From Trochalopteron elliotii (taxonomy: Eukaryota; Chordata; Aves; Passeriformes; Leiothrichidae): a stretch of DNA of 64,000 bases. Within the stretch, counting starts at the first letter, position 1, and every line of letters begins with the position of its first letter. The stretch lies in NCBI GenBank assembly GCA_024734555.1, contig JANPWX010000097.1:5139004-5203003 (forward strand), in the 5' to 3' direction. Under the pieces are notes generated by a model. It did not search any database and was not told the origin of the DNA. It was given only the letters and a program-made list of their open reading frames with translations. This document shows positions 25,561 through 36,960 of the stretch, one piece after another. The position numbers were made by a program, and so were the translations under genes.

Positions 25561-28500
25561 GCCCTCTGTGCACACCTTACTTATGGACAAGTTCTGCATG
25601 TAAGAGATTGGCACCTACTTCAAGCAAGGCCAAAGCAGATGACTCACTGGATGCAACTTCCATCCCAAAGCATCCATGTTTCAGCACAGCAGCATGACTA
25701 GGAGCTGCTACCCTAATTCACCATTTTCCAGACTTGAAGTTTTCCAGGTGGAGACAATTATTTCATTTCCTTCTATTCATGAAGGAGCCAGAGCTGTGTC
25801 TTTGACATTCAGGTGTGCTCCACTTCATCAGAAGGATGGAAAGCACCATTTCAAACATGCTTCCACTGGGAAAAGTTTAATATGGAGAAAATTGCTCCCA
25901 GGGAGCTAGAAGACTGACAACTGTGTCATGAGAAGCTGTAAGAGTTGTTCTTTTGCCCGAAAGTGAAATCTTGGTGGAGATTAAAAACCCATTTGTGCTA
26001 TAACTGATAGCAGCAAGAATAAGAACAAGATGAAGGTAAATCCTGCATTTTGTAATGGAAGAGTTCCTGCTCCCCAAAATTCAGAGTCCTGTGTGCATGG
26101 GACTTTCTAAATGTGTGTATGTGTGGTCCACAGCTCTTTGTTATATACTGTGATTTTCCCACTCCTCTACAGAGATAAGTAGGTAGGAGGCAGCTGTTTG
26201 GATAAGTCAGCAGCAGGCGATAAGATTATAGCAAAGCCATTGGACAAAGCAGTGAAACTTTCTATGCCACACGCAGGGTTTTTATCAGAGCTCTACAAAT
26301 TGTCTTTGTTTCATTTTAAGGGCTTAACTTAGCTCATCCTCAAAGCAAAATGGCCTCATCCTTCCTGTCATCTTCCAAGATAGAGGAAGTGGTGAGATGT
26401 GTGTGTGTGTTCCCTGTCACTTGATATCACTTTACACCCGAGCCTGGAAACAGGCTTTTAAATCAGCATTTTGGGTTTCCTTTCCTTGTTTTCCTCTGTC
26501 TTTGGCGACTTTCGTAAAAAGAGCTTCCATTTCCTCCTTTGCTCTGCTTAAACAAGCTGGAGGATTCAGACATGGAGTGAAATGAGCCAACCCTGATGGG
26601 ACCTAGGCACAGCCTTTCCTGTCCATGTTAAACCCCAGTGCAGGCAGTGCTCACATCCCCTGCCTTGGGGCCAGGGAAATTGTACACATATACACCATGT
26701 GCAACCTAAAAAGCCTGAAAATTGCTGGGCAGCTACTGAGATGATAGCTCAGCCCATGCTTGTGGACTGGCTTGCAACTACTTAGCTCTCAGCCACTGCA
26801 AAAGCAGAGGGTTTGAGCACAGCTGTGTTGGCTCATCAGAGAAGGTGAATCAAGAGAACAAGTGTCAGAAATCTGATTGACGGAAGAAATCTTTTAGCTG
26901 GGCCTTTCAGATTCTGGAGATGTGCATGAATGGATTGGCTTGGTAAAATCAGAGTGTAACCTGCACTGGAGTTGGGTACAGGCAGGTCTGGAAGTCCCAG
27001 GCACTATTGTACATGTGATGAGCACTTCTGCCCTGTCACTGAGATCATAGAGCAGCTAGTAATACATAACATGAAGCATTTCCTTAAAAATATTAAAGTA
27101 TCAAAACAAAGCAGTAGCTTGAAGTTCTGCACTGTTCCTCTGGCCCTAGGGACCAACATGTCTCTAGGGTTCCAAGCTGCCTTGCAAGGCCAGTCTCTGC
27201 CCCAGAAGAATTTGCAGAGTATATGGGCAAGACACAAAAAGAATGGGGTAAAAAGGGTTAAGCGCTCGTTTTTATTGTATTTATTGGCCAAGAGGACTGA
27301 AGAAGCAGAGGAACTTAGATGTGTTCCTGATTTACTTCATGTGTGTCCTTGCTTTTCAGCAACCAGAGGTCTTCCAGCCATGACCGTAGCTTGTGCCAGA
27401 CACAGACCCTTCCTTTGCCACCAGGACAGTCACAGTAAGGTTCTTCAGGAATGCTACTGCATGTTAAATCCTCATCCTGTCTCAGTAGACATGACACTGC
27501 AAGCATAGACAGCCTGTTTCAACCTGATTTAACCAGGTCAGAGAGGAAATGTTTAGCAGAACAACCTTAATCCCTGCCCACTGGTAGGCCAGTGTTTAAC
27601 CTCAGCTTGCAGTTTGCTGAAAACCATGTGTGAAAAGAGCTATTCCAAACGAAACCTACCCAAAACTAAATGCAATTTTTGTGAGTAAGAAGTAAATTAA
27701 ACAGCTGAAAAAGCTGGAGAAATGTCCAGATCACTTAGATGGGTTTATGTATTTAAGAAAGTGTTGGCTTATGTGCTCATTAGCAACACACCAACCTCAG
27801 AAACAAATACTGTAAATCTTCTGAGAAGATTTTTGTCTGGGAATGAACACATGAAACAAAGAGTGCATCTCATTGAAAACCCTGATCCCAAGCCCTGAAT
27901 AACCTGGTAATAGTCTACAGACCACTTTAAAGTTCTAAGAACTTTTCTGCCTGGTCTTTATTCATGCTTATTAGACATGTAATTGAAAAGATGATTTATA
28001 ACACAATCCTTATATATACAACCTTTATTCTAGAAAACAATCGTCGTTTGTGCCGTGCTGGTAGAAGCACCTCAGCTGTGAAGTAGTTTTAACTGCAGGG
28101 AAATGAGAGGCTGACTCAGCTAAAAACTTTTCAACATCTTTAGTTCCCTAGCAGAAGGTCGCTAAAGACACACTGAACAAAGGCAGGAGAAGACACTCCT
28201 TTTCCTACTGTTGATGGCCCTCGAGTTGCCAGTGGAGAGGAAAGATCCTCTGACTTGCTCAAGTGGAGAAAGGTGCCCTCACCAACACCAGGGTGAGTGG
28301 CCTGAAGTTCCATGGAAATTCTGCACCTCACCACTCACTGACATGCAAAACTTTGTCCACACATTTATGTGGAGAAAGTGCTTATAATTTATCCTAACAA
28401 GCCAGAAGGAGACTCCTTCTATGTAAGACAACCATTAGGGACTACTGAGGAGAACTAAGAGTTCCAGCAGGATGCAGCATTAGGAAAACAGGCAATGAGG

Positions 28501-28727
28501 GAGTGTCAGGACACCAGTGACCTTTGTGGTCTTCTTGATCCCTGAGATGCCTAGTCCAGGCCAGCCTGGAACCTCCCTGGACATACCTGCAGAGTCCAGG
28601 TGACTCATTTAAACCAGCAAAATTGCACTGCACAAATCTTCTTAGGGAAAGGAGCACTGAAGAGTACAGATTTCTCACTACTGTAAAAATGTCCCTATGT
28701 GGGAACTTCTGCAGAAATGCATGCACA
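25561..28727. other. Unique non-coding sequence with a 178-codon open frame, not called
   Basis: A (TG)n run covers 26398-26411. The forward frame 26972-27508 (178 codons) has no domain, no clear start context and no splice structure. It contains a basic RHKKNGVKRVKRS patch but nothing diagnostic, so I treat it as chance. Confidence 0.45.
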
Positions 28728-28750
28728 TGTACATGTGTAATACATGTACA
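28728..28750. repeat. ACATGT palindrome cluster
   Basis: TGTACATGT (28728-28736) and ACATGTACA (28742-28750) form a perfect 9-bp inverted repeat with a 5-nt loop. Further ACATGTG/CACATG words flank it up to about 28765. It is probably a decayed alternating purine-pyrimidine microsatellite. Confidence 0.8.
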
Positions 28751-30189
28751 CATCTACATGTGTATAAACTAAAATGATTTAAAACTGCTTACAGATCTGT
28801 CTAAATGACAAGAAGTGATTTTTTAGTTCAAAAGCAGTGTGCTGAGAGGATGGGGAGAGTACACGCTAGTCTTAAAAAAAGGAAGTTGGTATCTTACTTT
28901 TAGCTCAAATGTTTTCCCTCCATTTATGACTATCATTTGGTCATTTCTGAATGGGCTTTGGCCAAGCAATTGTGAATGTAGAAATCAGTATTTTTAGTTA
29001 TGAAGCACAGACATTGTGGTATTCACATTCTTTGGATCCTCTCTCCTGAGGTATAGCTATTGAATCTCTATCAATTGCAGTTGAAATAAGCACACTACCA
29101 TAACTTTCAGTAAGGTCAAGGCTGGGTCCATTGCAGACAGAGATCCATTAAGCCCTTTATGTGCTGGCCAGGCCTTAGAAAATTGGCCTGGAGTTCTTGT
29201 TGTTCATTCCTTCTGGCTGCTGTTAATCAATTAATATATGAACTTACAGAGTCAAATGGAGATGGGATATTAATATAGAGTGTGCACTGTTTCCCTGCAG
29301 GAATTCATGTAAAAGCTGTCATTAGCATCATGCATATACATGAGTCCAACAGAAAGCTATTAACTTACATATTCATCCAAGCAGGCTCAGTAAGTACTTT
29401 ACCATCAATGGTCTTGCTGCACTTGAAATTAAATATGTGTGTCAAGGTTAGCACTTCCTGGGCTGAGAAACTGAACCAGAAGAATATTAACAGATGTTAG
29501 CAATATGTGTGTGTGGGAGGAGATCACACCTGAGTCTAGTCAGTATTGAACAGTATTTGGAGCCTGGAGCTAATAATCTAGAAAAAAAAATCCACTTTTA
29601 AGGAGCACAGACAGAGTTAGTGTTCTCTGCTGATGCCTTTCCCCTCTCAGTATGCCCAAATGGACTTTCCAACACAGTATTTAAACATTGGCTGTGTTAA
29701 GTCTGGACTCTTGCAGCAAGACAAAGCCATCTGAAGAAATGTCTCTGGCTGATGCACAATTTCCTGTTGTCTCCACCTCCCTGCTGCTGTCCATAACCTG
29801 GGGATGGAACAACAATTCCTGCTCCCTGTCCCTGAGACAATCCTCTGGTTAGAAGCAGAAGTATTGAAACTATGCTCAAGGCAGCTGGTTTAAGTTGGCT
29901 TTAGTTTCCAAAGACACATTCTCTTTTTAAAACACAATCATTACCTGTTACACAAAATTATTAACAGAATAGGTAATGGATGTTCCTATTCAGGAAAATG
30001 CAAACTTTAAACTCTGTTGGAGAAAAGAGCCTGCTCTGGTCTGAGATCAGATTTCCAGCTGTAAAAGAGAAAGCTCTGTCCAGAAGTGCACACAGCACTT
30101 ACCAAATGGCAGAAATCCACTATGATCCCACATTGCAGACCCCTTGGTGTCTGAGGGATTGTGCACAGGAATCAGGGAAGCAAGCAGTC
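28751..30189. other. Unique sequence, including a constrained-looking AT-rich block
   Basis: No gene is seen. The part at about 29170-29400 (TTAATCAATTAATATATGAA, GGATATTAATATAGAG, CATTAGCATCATGCATATAC) combines many TAAT cores with an absence of CpG and of repeat signatures, the typical appearance of a conserved non-coding element. Without alignments this stays a suspicion. Confidence 0.4.
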
Positions 30190-30660
30190 ACATTTGTATA
30201 AGGTCCAAGCAGGGGAAATCCTGTGTGAGAGCTGGGAATTGGCAAACATTACTCTTGTTTTAGAAAATAAAATAAAATAGACTAATAAGACAATCTGGGA
30301 AGCAATATGGCCAGTGAGTTGGACATTTGTTCTGGGGAAAATGCTTGGGAGCCATTTCAAGGGATATAGTAAGATAAGGGTGACCAAACCCCAACTAGAT
30401 TAGAGGAAGCCAGCACAGACTGAGGCGCAGGAGGATCATGTCATGCTTAACTACTCTTCAGGAATCCTTTGAAGATACCACTGCCATGACAGATAAGGGC
30501 AATTTAGTGGGTAGCAGAATATTTTGATTTTCAAGAAGCATTTGACAGTTTTCCATACAGTAGATTAATGGCTTTTGTACAAAGACATTAACGGGAAGAT
30601 AAAACAGTGACTGGAATGGAAAAAGAGCTTAAAAATAGGAGACAAAGGTTGGCAGAGGAT
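30190..30660 (+). mobile_element. Old CR1-like LINE, reverse transcriptase region, forward strand
   Basis: From 30311 the forward strand reads PVSWTFVLGKMLGSHFKG, matching the CR1 RT block 'RPVSLTSVxGKxLE..I'. From 30520 to 30570 it reads YFDFQEAFDSFPYSRLM, matching 'VYLDFxKAFDxVPHxxLL', the conserved RT block with the first catalytic aspartate region. The two blocks are in different frames and stops occur between them, so the element is dead with at least one frameshift. An 'ATAGGAGACAAAGG' word near 30637-30650 is also typical of the family. The ends are approximate; trailing similarity past 30660 is unclear. Confidence 0.82.
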
Positions 30661-31116
30661 GGAAGGAAGCATTTCTGACTGTTTCTAAAACTGACATCAC
30701 TTCTATTTATAGTGGACCCAATGATGTTTATGTTGAAGACAGTGGTAATTTGCCACTGAGATCAGATTTGCAGGAAGACAATGAAAATGTGTGGTGTCCT
30801 GCTTTGATCTATGTACCTGTTCAGAGCAGCCTAAAATGGGATGGTAAATCACCTTACTGTATGAGATGGAGACAGAAAACCTCTGGAAGTGCTGCTGCCT
30901 TCACTTGGAGGGTCTGGCACAGGGGTGAGTTCCCCCATTAAATCTGTGCAGAAGGGTCTGAGCAAGCAGCACTGCCTACAGCCAGGCAGAGTGAATATTC
31001 TCATCCAAACCACTGCCTTACTCATTAGGCCAAAAGTATTCCCTGAAAGGTGCTATGGGAAGACCCGGGAGCAGGGCTGAAGCATCCTGTTTGAGGAAGC
31101 AAAGGGGCTTTTCATA
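30661..31116. other. Spacer between two LINE fragments
   Basis: This could include further degraded LINE sequence from the element before it, but no motif supports that. No gene is seen. Confidence 0.4.
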
Positions 31117-31600
31117 ATCACAGAATCACAGAATAGAATCGCAGGATAAACTGAATTGGAAGGGACCCTCAGGGATCACAGAGTCCATCTCCTGGCCCTG
31201 CACAGGACAACCCCAAGAGTCACACTGTGTGCCTGAGAATACTGTCCAAACAATTCTTAAACTCTGTCAGGCTGGTGCTGTGACCACTGCCCTGGGAAGC
31301 CTGTTCCAGTGCCTGACCACCCTCTGGGTGAAGAACCTTTTCTAATATCCAGCCTAAACCTCCCCTGACACAGCTTCAGGCCATCGTCTCAGGTCCTGTC
31401 ACTGGTCACCAGATAGAAGAGATCAGTGCCTGGGGCATCTTCTTCCCCTCAGGAGGAAGTTGTGCAATGAGGTGTCCCCTCAGTCTCCTCTTCTCCAGGC
31501 TGAGCAGACCAAGCGACCTCAGCTGCTCCCTCATAAGCTTCCCATCTATCTTTAGTGCTGCAGGCTTGTACAGCAGTATCCTTAGCATGTACCTGCAGCA
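31117..31600 (-). mobile_element. CR1 LINE 3' fragment, reverse strand (best preserved copy)
   Basis: The forward strand opens with AATCACAGAATCACAGAATAG, an antisense CR1 3' end with repeated octamers. It follows the avian CR1 order closely: TTGGAAGGGACCCTCAGGGA, 'CTCCTGGCCCTGCACAGGACA', 'CACACTGTGTGCCTGAGA', 'GAAGCCTGTTCCAGTGCCTGA', 'CACCCTCTGGGTGAAGAACC', 'AACCTCCCCTGACACAGCTTC', 'CTGTCACTGGTCACCAGA', and 'CTCTTCTCCAGGCTGAGCAG'. About 480 bp remain, with gaps, and similarity ends near 31600. Its preservation implies that it is younger than the 18, 30 and 42 kb fragments. The sequence type is one I associate with neoavian birds. Confidence 0.96.
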
Positions 31601-32521
31601 GGATTAGGCCTCCTGCCTGTTGGGAGCATTGAGTCCTAAGGGTGAGCAAAGTGCCAGTGGGATCTGCTGGAAGAAATTTAGGAGACAGTCTGTGAGCTGC
31701 AGGTCCCCAGAAGCCCTGGACATATTATTCAGCAATGGTAAATGTCTCAAGTAAGTTCAGTCCTAGACTTATAGTGATAGGCCAGTGTCCAGCCATCTGT
31801 CATTAAACCATAGTCAGCTCATTGCAGGTAGAACAGGGATTAGCCCTCAGTGAAATCCTTTGGTAGCCAGTGCTCTGTATTGCCTAGTGGCAATACACTA
31901 GGGGATGAAGGGTTAGGGACAGAGGAAAGCTGAAGTTCTGGCTCCCTCAGTTCCAAAACTCAGGGTTGTCTCAAAGGAAACAGGATTTGAAGTGTCTAAA
32001 CTCTTCCCTAGGCACTGCAGACAGCTGTTTGTATATGTGACTGTCCTCATGTCAAGCTCCAGGCGTTGCTCCATTGATGTGCATTGGCAGTGGGAGTTAT
32101 AACATGAACAAGCATCTGAAGGCACAGAAGGTCACAACCAGAGAAAACTTGTGCTCAAATTACTACCCCGTGAAGGTTTTTCACTAGCCCCATTCTCACT
32201 AAAACTAGGGTGGGTCAGGCTTGATGCCTCTGAAGTTCTCAAATGGGTCAATAAATTCAAACCCTATGAATTCAAAATTGGTACTTGTCTTCAAGGTCAG
32301 TAGAGTCATGTTGTTTGTTCAGCAGAAGGACATACAGATTTTCCCACTTTTCCAGTTGGATATGGACTCTGGAGTTGTGTACTACCTCCCTCTTAGGTAG
32401 AAGTATCCTTCATGTAACCTGATACTCTTATTCCAGAATATTGTCTTGGTCACACCCATACATCTAGGCCTGTGTAAAAGATCTTAGAGATATTCAACTC
32501 ATCTCCACTGAGTATCTCTAA
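31601..32521. other. Unique non-coding sequence, no gene seen
   Basis: Ordinary mixed-composition DNA with no recognised feature. Confidence 0.5.
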
Positions 32522-32563
32522 ATTTGCATGTGCACTTGATATATTTGCATTTGCACTTAAGTT
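32522..32563. promoter_or_regulatory. Tandem 21-bp repeat, each unit with a POU octamer
   Basis: The units 32522-32542 and 32543-32563 match at 17 of 21 positions. Each begins with a perfect ATTTGCAT octamer followed by TGCACTT one base later. The octamers are in the same orientation and exactly 21 bp apart, two helical turns. Known octamer biology makes a POU-factor site plausible. Use in this bird is inference. Confidence 0.5.
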
Positions 32564-33004
32564 ATGTTAAGTTTTGGCCACAGGGCACATCAGACAGTAT
32601 ATCACTAAACAATTTTTTTCCCCAAAAGCCTTCAGTATCTCTCAGTCCTGAAAGAAGCAGTCTGCAAAATAGAAAAGCTTTTAGATAACTTTGCCTGAAT
32701 ATTTTTTATCCCTTTTCAGTTTTGCCTGTAGCACTTTATCCTGGCTTTCAGAGTGGGGATAAAAATGCAGGAAAAAATATATCATTTTCGAATGCCTGTG
32801 GGGAAAACAAACAGCATTTGAAACATGTTGTTTTAAAATATAACTTCCTACCTGTAGTCTTTGTTTTTTCTGGAAGTGTCTAGAATCCTTGATAGCACTC
32901 GAGTTCTTAAAAACTCCTTTGAAACTTACTCAATGAAAATAAATCAAGATAAGGAATACATATGGTAACAATACTGTCTTCTGCTTGGTTTCAATTTGTT
33001 CCAG
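32564..33004. other. AT-rich unique sequence
   Basis: AT-rich DNA with no repeat signature. It ends in a pyrimidine-rich stretch and CAG at 33004 (TTTCAATTTGTTCCAG), a fair splice acceptor sequence, considered with the next entry. Confidence 0.4.
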
Positions 33005-33308
33005 CTGTTTGCACGACGGTGAATTGCAAGGCCAGGAACACTGTGTTCATGACCATGTTACTGGAAGTGGCAGACAGACCATTTGGGCAGCTCACTACCT
33101 CCGTGTGAGCGGGTGAGGTAACAGAGAAGTCAGCGTTCACCTTGCGGCAGTCAAAAGGGTTACTTCGGTATAACAAAGGAAAATGCAGCTCCTCCAACTC
33201 CTTGAGGCCGCCATAAGGAAAGGTCATGATCAGCAAACAAAAAGAAAATAATATCTGGGTGTTCAAAGTCTGCCTGAAGTTTGATTTCTCTGCCAGAAAA
33301 CCCAACAC
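33005..33308. other. CpG-denser block with candidate exon features
   Basis: About eight CpGs fall within 33006-33215, far above the flanks. On the forward strand, 33005-33112 (108 bp) is bordered by TTCCAG upstream and GTGAGG downstream. It stays open in the frame that reads CLHDGELQGQEHC near the start and WAAHYLRVSG at the end, as a symmetric phase 1-1 cassette of 36 codons. On the reverse strand, 33308-32991 is open for 105 codons with a hydrophobic N-terminal part (ILFSFCLLIM), but its start codon choice is weak. I recognise neither product. It could be a coding exon, a lncRNA exon or a non-coding conserved element; the splice borders could be chance. Confidence 0.3.
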
Positions 33309-35359
33309 TAAAGTTTAAGATAACATTTAGAGGGAAACAGATGTACTTGGGTTGTTTATCTGGAATAACTCCTCATACCTCATAGCCCAGCTTTGTAAAA
33401 TCTTTTTCTAACTTGAACATTTAATGTGGTCACTCCTTACAGCAGTAATCATCAGTGATGCACAGACAACCATCCCAAGGGAGATGTACTTTACAGTCCT
33501 GCTTGTAACTGACAGTAAAAAAAGCTGTATAAATGTATGAACTTAAAATACACTAAGTTGAATTCCTTATTAAATAACAGTATTAAATTCTTACACAGCA
33601 CTTTCTCTTGTTGCTAGATCTCTACAAAATGTCCTATCCCTTCCCTCAGTGATACTATCCGAAACAGAAACATCACCTGCTGTGTAATGCATAGAAATAT
33701 AAGGGCACTATCATCAACAACCACAGCTTAAATAAATGGTTGAGGATAGGACTGTACTCATTCCTTCCCTCATTTCTATGTAGATCAGTTGTCATGGGAG
33801 GAGAGGAGTTTGTGTGGCACTCAGATGTACCGGGAGCTTTCAGCAGTGGAGCAGAATGTTTGGCACCCGAGGTTATCACCTGATGATGTCTTTCTGGGAT
33901 TGCCCAGAAAAATTATATTTAAACACACCTTTAACAACCCCACCCACTGCCCTGTGTTTCCTACCTCAGAACTCCTTCAGGCTGCTATAAAGTTAAAACC
34001 AGGGTTAACACTTGAAATTAATGGTGAGATTACCAGAAGCAAGGCCTAAGGTGGAACAATTTTTGTGTTAGATAACCAGGAGTTAGCACACAATTAACAT
34101 CACAGCCTAGGGGGAATGGCAGCAGAGGTCAAGGTTCAATGGACTCAGCTCCCGAACAGCCAACGGACTGTATGCTGGCGCCTAAATTTCAAGCTGTCTC
34201 CCTTGCTCCTGCAAAATGAGGAAATCCTGTTTCCACAGCCTCTCTACCCAATATCCCCATATTGCTGCATCACCCATCGGGGTGGAGGGGGTGTGTGCAG
34301 CTGTTGCTACTGAATCCACCTTGGAGAGGGGCAAGGGAGCTCTTTTTGTTCAAATTGCAACTTGTTTTCCCAGGAAGCCCAAGCAGAATAGTGGGGAGTT
34401 TTGATGGGGAAGCAGATATCATGGCAAATTTGGGGCGCTGAGCTCTCCTGGGCAATGAAACTACAAGGACAGCAGGACATGTAGGCCTATCCCTGGTGCT
34501 TCCAGTGAGCATGTGAGGTCAGCATGTTACTTTCCCTCTTTGCTGCCCATTTCTATCTGCTGCACTGGAGCTACCCACCCTAAACCATGTGAACTTCCAG
34601 GCTGATGTTGTTCTTCCCAAGGTCTTTGCACTGTACACGCAACAAGAGACATCTTTGCAGTCTGGCACTGCTGTGGTATGGATGCTCCATTGGATCCTCA
34701 GGATTTTCAGTCCTTCTCTGGACCTAAGTGCTGCAATCACGCTTATAAAATAAATTGGAAAAAAGCATTGCAAATGCTTAAGGGTAGTCTTGTAAACTTC
34801 CTGTAAATTTCTCATGGTAAGACAAATAAGCTATATATAAATATTTGAATATGATCAAAGTGTAGAAAGGTTGTGATTTTTTGTCTGCCACTGGGCATTA
34901 GGGATTGTGGAACCTTGTGGCTGAGGGCTTGGGTGAAAGAGTGGGTCTGCTGTGTTGGTGGCACCAGAGGAATCCTTACACAAGATGGAAAAATTGAGAT
35001 CAAGTGTATTCTGCAGGGAAGTCTGCACTCCCTACATGTTTTTAGGTTCTTTGACAAAAATTTAGGATAATGAAAAAAGGTTTTAGGGGGACTATAATCA
35101 TGAGTCCCATCCCTGGTCTGCTGTTCCATGTATGTGGCACACAGTGGGTAATGGCCTAAAGAGACCTGGCCAAACCTCTAAGATAAATCTCTAGTTCCAG
35201 GTGAAAATAACATTTGTCAGATCAGATCCAAGTAACAGAAGAACTTGCAGGGACTGGAAATAAAGCTTCTTATTCCTGCTTTGTAAGGGAGACTTGATGG
35301 GTGAGTACAACAGATGGGGCACTCTGCATCCAGCTGGGCTCCCTGCCCACAGTGTGAGC
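33309..35359. other. Unique non-coding sequence, no gene seen
   Basis: No exon, RNA or transposon signature is recognised. 33400-33600 is AT-rich; 34.1-34.6 kb is GC-richer with short shadow frames only. Confidence 0.5.
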
Positions 35360-35464
35360 GCTCACTAGCACAGTCTCAGGGCTCACCAGGACAATCTCAG
35401 GGCTCACTAAAACAGTCTCAGTTCTCACTAATACTATCTCAGTACTCACTAACAGTCTCTGAGA
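35360..35464. repeat. Minisatellite, five 21-bp units
   Basis: Units at 35360, 35381, 35402, 35423 and 35444 follow the pattern xCTCACTAxxACAGTCTCAGx. The first three are closest to each other and the last two have drifted; the final unit lost part of its middle. Because 21 is divisible by three, a reverse-strand open frame (35270-35581) reads the array as a 7-residue repeat around ETVLVSP. That frame has no other coding evidence. The array should be length-variable between individuals. Confidence 0.93.
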
Positions 35465-36660
35465 GAAGCTATGATGGCATCCTCTGAGCAACCCAATGAG
35501 AGGCATCACCAAACAGAAGTCTGCATAAACTCTGCTGCAGCTGCAGAACAAGCCCCTCCTCCCCATGCCCTCTGTGCTCAAGGCACAGACCAGTGTAAAT
35601 CAAGACAATCCTCAGCCAGGGAAGTGAGGACCTCCCAAACAAACACTTGTCCTTTTATTTGTTTGTGTGACCATATTTGTTGGATCTATTCCTTACCAAC
35701 TGGTGTCAGAAGTTCAAGAGACACTGTATCTTTGTTTTTCTTTGCAGCTGTGAACTATGATAAACATGATAAAGTGATGACCTAACATTTAGGACTAGGT
35801 CTTATGGAAAACCAGCAGTTTTCCTAATTTCTGTAGGACACAGCAAAAGGACATGGTCCTTCTTGACAAGAGCTATTGCAGCTTGAAAGGATCATCTTGA
35901 GCAGTCTCTCTCTTCAAGGGGCAATTGTCTTTCTTGAGATGCTGCTGCTTACATCCCACAGCACCAGCATACACATGCTCTAAAGCAACAAGGTATGAAA
36001 ATACTCTGAAAGCTGGCCAGGGAAGACGGCCAAGAGCTGTGAGGAAGAAAAAGTTTTGAACTGTGCTGTAACTGAAGCAAGGGCTCCACCTTCTCAGAGG
36101 AAGGGGGTCTTGGAGCTGCCTGATGAAGGGGATAGACACTCAGTGGTGCACAGCAGCACTCAGCAAGCAGTCCTGCCCTGTTCCTCACACAGTGGTTTCC
36201 AGAGCTGCCTCATTATCTCATTTCAAGAGTGAAATCTGATTAGATTTAAAAAACAATCAGTAAAATTGAAAACACTCAGATTTTCCATGTGCGGGTAAGC
36301 AAACCCTTGGGTTGGAGTGTTATCCTATGGAGACTGTAACTGCAGCTGGCTGGGTTTTCCCTCCCACCAGGACAGGAGCAGGCTGTGGACCTTCCCTGGG
36401 CACTGCTGCAGGAAGCCTGCATTCATGGACACATTTTGTCCACAATGACCATGAGGTTGTCAGTGACCCATCACAACTCCTCAGCTGAAGGCTTTTGGGC
36501 ATGCTTTTGTGTTACTGAAGTCAGCAAGAACAATGCAACCGATTCAAGCAGGAACAGAATTTGGCCTGACAGAAGCAAACAGAAAGGCTGAGACAATGAG
36601 CCCTCTCAACTGCTCAGAAATAATCTTCCAGCTGATGAGCATAAAACAGTATTTACAGAA
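35465..36660. other. Unique non-coding sequence, no gene seen
   Basis: Mixed-composition DNA with no recognised feature. Confidence 0.5.
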
Positions 36661-36960
36661 AAGGCCAAGCTGATTTTCCATAACTCTCCTGCGAGGCGGC
36701 CTTCTTTCCGCTGCTTGTCTTATAAAAGCAGAGAAGTCAGCATTCACGGCACAGCTAATATAAAATAAATCAACAGATTGGAGGCATCTTTCCAAATAGA
36801 CAACTGTGTTTATTAGTACAAGATACTAATAAAAGCACTCTGTAATGAAGATTCCCTCATTTCTTTGTTTTATGTTTATTATAGCCGTCCTCTGTTGCAA
36901 CAAATAAAATTGACATGAGGATTATTAGAGTCAAAGGCAGACTTGGATTTTTTTTAATGT
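36661..36960. other. Constrained-looking block sharing a motif with the 33.1 kb block
   Basis: The left part has a small CpG group (CTGCGAGGCGGCC and TTTCCGCTGC, 36689-36715). It also has CAGAGAAGTCAGCATTCAC at 36729-36747, which matches 33122-33140 at 18 of 19 positions. On the reverse strand both places read C-x(1-2)-VNADFS. The right part (36780-36960) is AT-rich with TAAT and ATTATTAGAG words. No domain is recognised. This may be a pair of related short exons or regulatory elements, or a coincidence. Confidence 0.35.

Noticed and set aside
26972..27508. 178-codon forward open frame with a basic patch
   Set aside because: No recognisable family, no credible start, and neither splice nor poly(A) structure.
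35360..35464. CRISPR-like repeat array
   Set aside because: The units are directly adjacent with no spacers, and the genome is vertebrate.
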